Shown here piece by piece: positions 57,101-64,000 of a stretch of DNA of 64,000 nt. Location of the stretch: contig BDIU01000190.1 in the NCBI GenBank assembly GCA_002118135.1, positions 62,001 through 126,000 of the forward strand. Direction: 5' to 3'. The position numbers were made by a program, and so were the translations under genes. Position 1 is the stretch's first letter; the number at the start of each line of letters is the position of its first letter. The stretch comes from Trebouxia sp. TZW2008 (lineage: Eukaryota > Chlorophyta > Trebouxiophyceae > Trebouxiales > Trebouxiaceae). The notes below the pieces were generated by a model. It ran no database searches. It was not told the origin of the DNA and saw nothing but the letters and a program-made list of their open reading frames with translations.

Positions 57101-60100
57101 TTTTGTGCAACATCTCAGTAATTGACTGACACGAGCTGGCAATTGAGGCCAGGCCGCCATCCCATTGCACATTTTGCAAATTGAATACCTCCAATCATAG
57201 TGCTGCAGCCACTTGCACAAGAGGGTTGTCAACTCTAATCATCTCCAACAATCTCTTTTTTGGGTCAGCACATACTGCTGATTGGCGACATGCTTGTTTA
57301 TTCGAGTGCTGCCGCAAAAGACATGCAGAAAGCGACAACTCGCATTCCATGCTCAGGTCACAGACAACAAGCAGCGCATCAGCGAGCTGAAAGCAGCCAT
57401 TGAACAGCGACGTGTGCAGCGGTCCATGGCAGCATTGGCTGACCCCTCTGCCTCAAGCCTTACTGAGCAGGACCCAATCGAGGAGAACGCCAAAGCTCAG
57501 ATTGAGCAGGTAGGAGTAAATGCCCGAGTTTATATGGCGCCAACTCTGCTGGTTTGTTATTGCATGATTTTAATTGGTTGCCATCATCTCTTCCGTCGTC
57601 GTCTAGTTGGTTAGGATATTCGGCTCTCACCCGGAAGACCCGGGTTCAAGTCCCGGCGACGGAATGTCGCTTCATGTCATTTTGTGTCTCACTTTGACCC
57701 TTCCTGCCCCAAAATCACTGTCCATTCTTTGGCTTTATCAGCACGTCGCTGATCTTCCTTGACAGCTTGATCCTTTTGCCCGAAGCTCACTACCGCTTGT
57801 TTTGCTGATCACTTCCTGGCCCGGCAGGCAACAAGTCTGCTGAGCAACATACGGCTCAATGCAGCTGTACTTCTACAGATGCAGGAGAACTTTGCAAGAG
57901 TCAAGAATGCTTCACTGCTTGCAGACCAATTATTTGCCTGAACAGCACAAACCCAAAAAGGGGCTCAGTTTGCATGTTCATTCGATTTTGCACTCTCATT
58001 GTCTCTTGTATCTTGACGTCAGCAACCAATATCAGGCTGCCTCAGCATGACAGGGAAGCTGTTGTCAAGGCCTCAACTGACACATACCAATGTGACTGCT
58101 CAGATCCCCACCCTTTGCTCTTTTGGCTTGGAATTCTGTAGCAAAATGACTATGTTAACAGACTGGACACCTTTCCTCTGCTTTCTCAGAGCACTGGCTC
58201 ACCGGTGTCTGCCATGGAACGTGGATATCATGGTTCCTCTTCAAGTGGCATTGTCCGCAGAAACTTGCCCGTCGGCCCTCCCTTTCCCCCAAGTACACGA
58301 TTGTCATACATCTGCTTCAACTGCTTTGCAGGAGAAGTCAGCCTACAGGGAGGCCTTTGCCAGGCTGTGTGAGCAAAAGCAGGAGATGCAGCACCTGCAC
58401 GTGCTGCTGAAGCAGAGCCGCACCAAACTGCAGAGCAAACTTACCACCTGTGGCCCCTCAAATCCCCTTTTCCCCAGCTCAGACGCCACCACAAAACCTT
58501 TGTGCATATCTCCTTCAAGTGCACTGCAGGCAAAAGCGGTCTACAACGACGCCTTCTCAAAGCTACTCAATCACCTCTCATATAGAGAGCTCAAACATCA
58601 ACACATGCTTTTGGACGTCATAGGACTTTCCTCAAAGTAATTGGGCTTGTCCACAGAAAAGTATCCCGTCTCCTCCAACTAGGTCATTTTGACACATCTG
58701 GATGTCAACTGCACTGCAGGAGAAGACAGCCTATCAGGAGGCTTTTGCCAGGCTGCGCGAGTTGAAGCAGGAAGTAGAGCACCCGCAGATGCTGCTGGGG
58801 CAAAGCCGCACAAAGCTGCACCCTTTCCACCATCTGTGGCCTCTAAAACCCCCTTGTCCCCAACCCCTGCACCACCACAACACCTTGTGCATACCTGCTT
58901 GAAGTGCACTGCAGGAGAAGGTGGCCTATAAGGAGGCTTTTGCCAGGCTGCGTGAGCTGAAGCAGGAGATAGAGCATCTGCAGATGCTGCTAGAACAAAG
59001 TCGCACAAAGCTCCAGCGCGACTTTGAGCACTGGATGAGCCTGATGCTGAGACAGCAGCAGGCAGCTTCCTCAGTGACTGCTGGGGTGCTCACAGAAGGG
59101 AGCACAGCCTCTTCGACGTCTCCTACCAGGTGAGGCACTCACCATCTACAGGATTGCTCTGGACCCAAAATGCATCTGTTGGGTCTTGCTGGGGTGCTCA
59201 CGCAATAGAGCGCATCTGCTGCAATGTATCCAGACAGGTGGAGGAAACCCTGCAGAGTAGCTCAGTATTGGATGGACAGCTTCTTCCATTCATACATGCA
59301 TCATGCCTTTCTCTGTGCATCATTGTGGTCTGGTTGCATCTTGGTGGGATCCTGTCACAGAGGGCGCAGCTGCAGGCCTCCTGCCAAGTTGAAGCCTCAT
59401 CCGCATGAATGCCCATGTCGCAGTCCCTGTCTGTGCGCTGTTCACTGCTTGCACTCACCTGTACATCTGATTAGGATTGAGTAATGCTGCAAGCCAGGGC
59501 TACAGGCTTGTCGCCATGCTAATGCTCATCTGGTTGCCCATCCAACAGTCACCTTTGCAAGGTCTTGCCAGCACTGAGGCTGCCCTGCGCTCTCAATGGT
59601 TTACATCATTAGGCATGATTGCCACAAATAGAAGACCGCTATACTGCAAGATGTATACGCCACTTCAACCAAATCTCCTCTCAACTTGGCTGCAGACATT
59701 CCCAGATCTCCTCAACTCGCTGGGCAAGGCATACACTCCCTTGCGATTTACGTCACAGGGCGGCATCAATTCCTCTTACCAGCATATGATACTGCAGGTC
59801 TATCTCAGGCATTTCAGTCCACAGCAGCATGCAAGATAATGTACTGCTTCCAAAGCCCCACAACCTGGGTCGCTCTGTGTCAACAGGCAATGCTCTGAGA
59901 GGCAGCGACAGGTTTCAGGTACAATCAACATGCACACTAGGCAGCTTTTACATACTTAGCCTGCTGCAATGGAGTTTGGTTCCTTTGTTAGGCCTGCAAA
60001 CCGCAGGTCTTGCATGTAGCTTCGCCTATCATGCTCAACACCTGCTGTGCAGCCACTGAGGTGACAAAGCATGACATTGTTCATTCATACATTCATTCAT

Positions 60101-60669
60101 TCGATCATTCATGCAGTCGTTTGTTCATTCAGTCAGTCAGTCAGTCAGTCAAAACGCATGCTAGGCAGGTCAGCTAGGTACATATTGGAGCAATCGACTG
60201 CATTGAGCAAGACTGTCCCTATGCAGGCATTTTATTGCTGTGTGCAGCATACAGTCAATGCACAAGCTTGATCATGCAGGCAATCTCTCATTTGACTCTT
60301 CCTCCAATATGCTTCGTTTGGCTCTTGCTCCAACATGTTGCACTTGGTTTCTGCTCCAGTATGTGCTGCCATGTATGCAACTGTCAGCAGCTGTGCTCTG
60401 TTTGACTTTGGACACCGCAGTAAAACTCTTACTTGAGATGCAGAGCTGTATGCTCCACGGATCAGCACAATCCGCTGCATTCAACTGTAGAAGCAGTGTC
60501 ATTTGCAAATTTGCAGGGCGGCCTGTATGAGAATGTGAGTCCAGAGGTGATGGCATCAGCCAGACCATTGCTTACAGGCAATCCTGCAGCAGATGCTGAT
60601 ATCATCAAATTCTATCAAGCCAAAGCTGCCCTGATGAACTCTCAACCTCTGCCTTTGCAGCTCATGTGA
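51162..60669 (+). CDS. KIF6: Kinesin-9B motor protein, KIF6 type
   Basis: Microtubule plus-end motor of the kinesin-9 family, whose members usually work in cilia. Exons modelled: 51162-51304, 51376-51451, 51525-51728, 52046-52228, 52777-52878, 53279-53437, 54193-54384, 54627-54709, 55149-55289, 55660-55774, 56106-56617, 56958-57045, 57357-57509, 58915-59129, an exon ending at 59918, and 60517-60669. Phases agree through 59129. The motor has GQTGSGKT (98-105), NMASSRSH (218-225) and DLAGSE (251-256). [65 protein letters not shown] and [16 protein letters not shown] match KIF6 better than KIF9/KLP1. The tail keeps the KIF6 blocks [68 protein letters not shown] and [18 protein letters not shown]. 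Exons between 59130 and about 59800 were not resolved. A Pro/Ala-rich linker in exon 11 is an addition. Confidence 0.92.
53770..54192 (+). repeat. Decayed copies of KIF6 exon 7 acceptor edge
   Basis: The intact exon starts at 54193 ([18 protein letters not shown]). Copies near 53776, 53939 and 54092 preserve GCGCAGCATGGG...CA(T/C)(G/T)T(G/A)(A/C)CC(C/T)(A/T)CAGG(A/C) fragments with stops. The 54092 copy retains an AG acceptor. Confidence 0.8.
57592..57664 (+). tRNA. trnE-CUC: tRNA-Glu (CUC) inside a KIF6 intron
   Basis: A 73-nt cloverleaf, sense with KIF6 between exons 57357-57509 and 58915-59129. The acceptor stem TCCGTCG/CGACGGA is fully paired with discriminator A at 57664. The D-arm is GTCTAGTTGGTTAGGAT. 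The anticodon stem TTCGG/CCGGA (one U-G pair) carries loop CTCTCAC with anticodon CTC at 57626-57628. The T-arm is CCCGGGTTCAAGTCCCGG. A-box and B-box promoter elements are intact and no tRNA intron is present. It matches plant nuclear tRNA-Glu closely. Confidence 0.97.
58332..58914 (+). repeat. Three copies of KIF6 exon 14 acceptor edge
   Basis: The intact exon starts at 58915 ([26 protein letters not shown], here in two parts: [17 protein letters not shown] then [17 protein letters not shown]). Copies begin at 58332, 58530 and 58720, each after a TGCAG acceptor, spacing 190-198 bp. The first and third stay open over all 34 residues with mostly conservative changes. The middle one (AKAVYNDAF...) is strongly diverged. 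Confidence 0.93.
60075..60150 (+). repeat. (CATT)n/(CAGT)n microsatellite
   Basis: ATTCATTCATTCATTCGATC followed by CAGTCAGTCAGTCAGTCAGT in the last KIF6 intron. Simple tetranucleotide repeats. Confidence 0.95.
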
Positions 60670-61467
60670 TATTACCGTGTTACCTTGACTGTATCATCTC
60701 ATGAGTCATTGAATTGTGACATAACACAGTCCTTCCTGAATTGTTGCATTCCCGCAGCGCATGCTATGCAGTAAAGCCCCTCAGTCTTGACAGTTGGTCA
60801 GTCATGGTCCAGTCTGCGCAATGTGTGAAATGCCAAGCAGCGTCTCAGTCCAGGTTCTGTTGCTGCTTCGCAGCTTGTGATATGCAAGGCTGCACCACAG
60901 CCTCATGGTCAAAGTGATGTCAAAAGATACTTGACAGCCTGACTGCTGGCTGGCACTTCACATTAGATGCAGCATTCTTCAGATTCCAATGTGACGCATT
61001 GCACATTTCCTCTGATACATTGAGCACGTAGTCTGATTGAGGCTACTGTCAGTAAATGTTACAGACTGCTACTGAGCTGCAGCAACACACGCAAATACAG
61101 GGCAAATTGCAATCTTTACATGAAGGCTGCAGCAACGTCTGGATTCAGTGGCACAATTCAACGGTCCAGATGTGCACACACAGGAGATACTGTGGTGGCA
61201 AAAAACAATTGTCTGAAAGTATAGCGAATCTTTGACGTCAGCCATCTTGAAGCTGAAGTTGACAACATGTCATGCGCATGTGAAAAGGTCAAAATCACTG
61301 CTTTTTGCCTGCCGCTAATGTACAACATGCTATGAACCTACCCCAGAACAAGCACAGCTGTCTTGATTGTCAATAGAGCCCAACAACAACTTCATCACAG
61401 AAGCCAGACCAGTAGACATGTAGATGTACACATTGATAGCCACAAGAAACAAGTTCAATCACAAAGT
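60670..61467. other. Convergent intergenic region KIF6/BSD
   Basis: Holds the 3' UTRs of the two convergent genes. Nothing recognisable beyond that. Confidence 0.5.
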
Positions 61468-62607
61468 CTATTTCTGTCCATTGCTAGCCTCCTCTTTCTG
61501 CATCTCCTTCATATACTCATCTAAATCCAGTTCTTCACCACTGCCCTCACCAACACTCTCAGCATCTGTAGCACTCTTATCATCGGCCCCTTGCTCAAGC
61601 TCATTGATATACTTGTCAAAGTCATGATCATCATTCCCCTCCTCTTCCTCATCATCTGAAGCGCTGTGCTCTCCATTGTGCCCATTGCCTGGCGTTTTAC
61701 CATCCTTGAGATACTCGTCCAAGTCCTGATCAAGCGCCAAAGCATCCCGAGATGTCACTGATGCATCTGTGCCTTGCTGTGCCGAAAGGGAGGAGGTTGC
61801 GGTTGCAGCGTCCTTGTCGTGCAAGCCTCGGGATGCTATCTCTGAGAGGTCATCTACATACTTTGGACTGGCTTGAGGGTTTGACTTGGGAGACTGAACA
61901 GCAGGCATTCCTGCCGCTGACCTAAGGCGAGCTGTGGTCTCTTCGCTGAGATGCCTTGCAGCTGTGGAGAGCTGCTGCACTCTGCTTGACAGGTCAAAAC
62001 CACTGAGAGGGTTAGAGGAGGCTGGTGACTTTGCTGAAGCTTCAGGGACAAAGTTGGGGTCAAAAGCAGCGTCTGGCAGCTGCTTTTTGGTCAGGCTGAA
62101 GTAGATTTTCCAAAACTGCTTGTCTGTCATGCGCTTTGGACATAGCACAAAGCGCAGCTCATTGATCTCTTTGACTGACTGCACCACAAGCATAGCATGC
62201 TGTTCCTGCCATGGTAGCAGGTAGTGCATCTCACGGTCTGAGCTGGCTGATTCTGATTTGTCCAGTTCTTCCAGAGGGTAATCTCTGAAAGTGCTGTATG
62301 TGAGGGATCTGACAAAGTCCTTGAACTCTGGAGTGATGCCGTACTGGTGCAGCTCTGACAAGGAAGGCCCTTTGCCTTGCTCTTGTTGCTGATGATGCGT
62401 GGCAGCAAGCTTGTCAAGGTGCTCTGATAGGTGCAAGTCTTTGAGCTTTTGCTGAGCTTGTTCTGCTGTAGCCTTGCCAAATGTGCTGGCTTGTTCAGCA
62501 AAGACCTTGGTCTGATCGCCGAGCTGCTCTGCCAGCTTGCTAGCTGAAGAAGCTGCTAGCTTTGCCTGAGCTTGCGCAGCCTCTGTATAGCGCTTGAAGA
62601 AGTCCAT
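61468..62607 (-). CDS. BSD-domain protein, intronless
   Basis: 379 residues from the ATG at 62607 (MDFFKRYTEAAQAQ...); an upstream extension lacks conservation cues and is left out. An amphipathic Ala/Gln-rich helix region (about 5-70) precedes a BSD domain near 105-185 (YGITPEFKDFVRSLTYSTFRDYPL, then FVLCPKRMTDKQFWKIYFSLTKKQLP with the conserved FWKIYF). The C-terminal third is disordered and acidic with three similar motifs, LDQDLDEYLKD, HDFDKYINELEQG and LDLDEYMKEMQKE. BSD domains occur in TFIIH p62-like and synapse-associated-like proteins; plant homologues of this layout have no firm function. The lack of introns is notable beside its neighbours. Confidence 0.88.
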   Translation of the reverse strand: MDFFKRYTEAAQAQAKLAASSASKLAEQLGDQTKVFAEQASTFGKATAEQAQQKLKDLHLSEHLDKLAATHHQQQEQGKGPSLSELHQYGITPEFKDFVRSLTYSTFRDYPLEELDKSESASSDREMHYLLPWQEQHAMLVVQSVKEINELRFVLCPKRMTDKQFWKIYFSLTKKQLPDAAFDPNFVPEASAKSPASSNPLSGFDLSSRVQQLSTAARHLSEETTARLRSAAGMPAVQSPKSNPQASPKYVDDLSEIASRGLHDKDAATATSSLSAQQGTDASVTSRDALALDQDLDEYLKDGKTPGNGHNGEHSASDDEEEEGNDDHDFDKYINELEQGADDKSATDAESVGEGSGEELDLDEYMKEMQKEEASNGQK

Positions 62608-63167
62608 GCTTAGTGATCTGTAGACCAAGTAAATCTGGTCACTCAGCCAAACAACAGCCCGCAAGACAGAACTTGCATGCTCCAGCGTCGCATCTTGCCG
62701 CGAGCATAACTTTGCACGCTATGCAATGCATTTGCGCCTGGCTTACCGGCGCACAAGCAGGGCAGGGCAGGCCTTTGTTCGGTGCTCTACTTCATGCCGC
62801 AGCAGTTGCAACTTGTCAGTCACGGCAGCTGCTTCAACGGCCGACAACACACACGGCAATGTAGCTGCAAATAATGCTTCAGAGCCTCAGCGCTTGCTGA
62901 CTTTGCAAGAATCTGACTACACACGGAACAGTGATAGTCCCGTCTTCCTCGTTGCATTTCTGATATGGCCACTGAACGCTTTGAAGTGCAGTTTGCTGAC
63001 TGCTGATTGATTGCAGACATGTATACTGAACAGCGCCACTGACGCGCCAGGGATCTTGCAACAGACGCATGCTCACGGCCAGAGCTCTCGTCTAAGCTTG
63101 CTTTGATAAGCTTGCAAGCGTAAGGTCTGGCCAGTTTGTGATCAGCAAAGTCAGGGTGATAGGCGGC
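62608..63167. promoter_or_regulatory. Divergent promoter region BSD/CstF-64
   Basis: 560 bp between opposite start codons, presumably a shared promoter region. No motif was recognised. Confidence 0.55.
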
Positions 63168-64000
63168 ATGAGCTCACAGGGCAGCCGGAATCCTGAGCAC
63201 ACTGTGTTTGGTACGTAGTGATGCAGCACCGTCAAAAGGTCCTCTCAGCTGCAGCCCCAATGCCGAAAGTTTTGTCAGCGTGAAGCAGTCATCCTTGACT
63301 TACTGCACATGCATATGCATTTGTGTATTTGCAGTGGGAAACATACCATATGGCGTCACGGAGGAGATGCTTACAGAGATCTTCTCTGAGGTTGGGCCAG
63401 TCAAATACTTCAGGTAGCATTTGCCGTTGAGACAAGTTGTTAGCCAACCCTTGCTGAATCACCAGCAGCTCTCACTCATCATAAGGCCAGCACAGAATGG
63501 TCACGCATATGCAGGCTTGTGACAGACAGAGAGACAGGCAGACAGAAAGGTTTTGGCTTTTGTGAATACTATGATAGAGATACAGCACAAAGCGCTATTC
63601 GCAACCTGGGTGGGCATGAAGTCAATGGCAGACATCTGCGAGTAGACTGCACAGACGCAAGCTCGGGCAAGGCAGACAGAAGTGAGTTATGCATTGCATG
63701 CTGAAACAGCTTTCTGCATTGTGGCATCTTGGCGGTTCAGCTTGCAAATGCACAGCCTATTGACTCTGTCCTGATGCTGTGATGCAGAACCAAATGAGAA
63801 AGCACAGAATCCCAAGTCGCAGGTAAAAGCCTCTAGCCTGCAACTTTGACATGGCATGCATGATGTCTGCTGCAGCAAGCACGTATCATGCACATTGCTC
63901 TTACTTTGTTTAATCACAAGCGACCCTGGCCCCATTCATCTTGGGATGCTGCTCGTTGTGCTCACTTCTCATTGTGCTTCTCAGGCCCAGTGAGCAGCTC
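63168..64000 (+). CDS. CSTF2: Cleavage stimulation factor 64-kDa subunit (CstF-64), 5' part
   Basis: RNA-binding subunit that recognises the GU/U-rich element downstream of poly(A) sites in the nucleus. Exons 63168-63210, 63335-63413, 63515-63681 and 63788-63822 join in phase. A further exon may start at 63985, but its phase does not fit directly, so an exon in between may be missed. The RRM spans residues about 13-92, with RNP2 [10 protein letters not shown] and RNP1 [36 protein letters not shown] and [12 protein letters not shown] match CstF-64 closely. The gene runs off the right edge, so the hinge and C-terminal domain are not visible. Confidence 0.88.

Noticed and set aside
61521..62501. 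Alternative-frame minus-strand proteins over the BSD gene
   Set aside because: They are out-of-frame shadows of the 379-residue BSD-domain frame, which holds all the conserved motifs.
1..64000. A bacterial or viral gene cluster or defence island
   Set aside because: All recognised genes are eukaryotic, spliced and unrelated in function. No transposase, integrase or phage-type gene was seen.

Overview
This is a stretch of nuclear DNA from a photosynthetic eukaryote, most likely a green alga. A trebouxiophyte is my best guess, but the class is inferred. The evidence is dense spliceosomal introns with GT(or GC)-AG ends and TGCAG-type acceptors, a plastid granule-bound starch synthase, a plant-type Kelch/PP1-like phosphatase (BSL/PPKL), a cilium-type kinesin (KIF6), a eukaryotic tRNA-Glu and moderate GC content. 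No bacterial operons, CRISPR arrays or insertion sequences are present. Exon models were built by hand from domain similarity, splice signals and reading phase. Six of them close exactly in frame from ATG to stop: THOC3 324 aa, pfkB kinase 519 aa, GBSS 785 aa, BSL phosphatase 923 aa, RING/Pumilio protein 1105 aa and purple acid phosphatase 742 aa.

Layout from left to right: THOC3, a THO/TREX mRNA-export WD40 protein (minus, 560-4983); a pfkB sugar/nucleoside kinase (plus, 5854-10171); granule-bound starch synthase (minus, 11172-21162); BSL/PPKL phosphatase (minus, 21702-30801); a RING + RanBP2-zinc-finger + Pumilio-like protein (plus, 31342-38545); a secreted purple acid phosphatase (plus, 39619-48243); a single-exon F-box-like gene (minus, 49056-50204); kinesin-9B/KIF6 (plus, 51162-60669) with a tRNA-Glu(CUC) inside one intron; an intronless BSD-domain protein (minus, 61468-62607); and the start of CstF-64, an mRNA 3'-end processing factor (plus, 63168 to the right edge). 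Four gene pairs are divergent and share short intergenic promoter regions. The genes are unrelated housekeeping or accessory functions, with no sign of a co-regulated cluster.

The most striking property is structural. In each of the seven complete spliced genes I could model, one or more exon-intron junctions have been tandemly multiplied in the adjoining intron. Copies of the 5' part of an exon with its acceptor lie upstream of the intact exon, or copies of its 3' part with its donor lie downstream. Units are about 98-250 bp, 1-5 decayed copies are present, and only the outermost copy in continuity with the gene keeps the frame. The arrays account for much of the intron length. Superimposed on them is a 174-177 bp MITE family with CAGTAAACTC termini and TA duplications: five copies, four of them in introns of the starch synthase gene.
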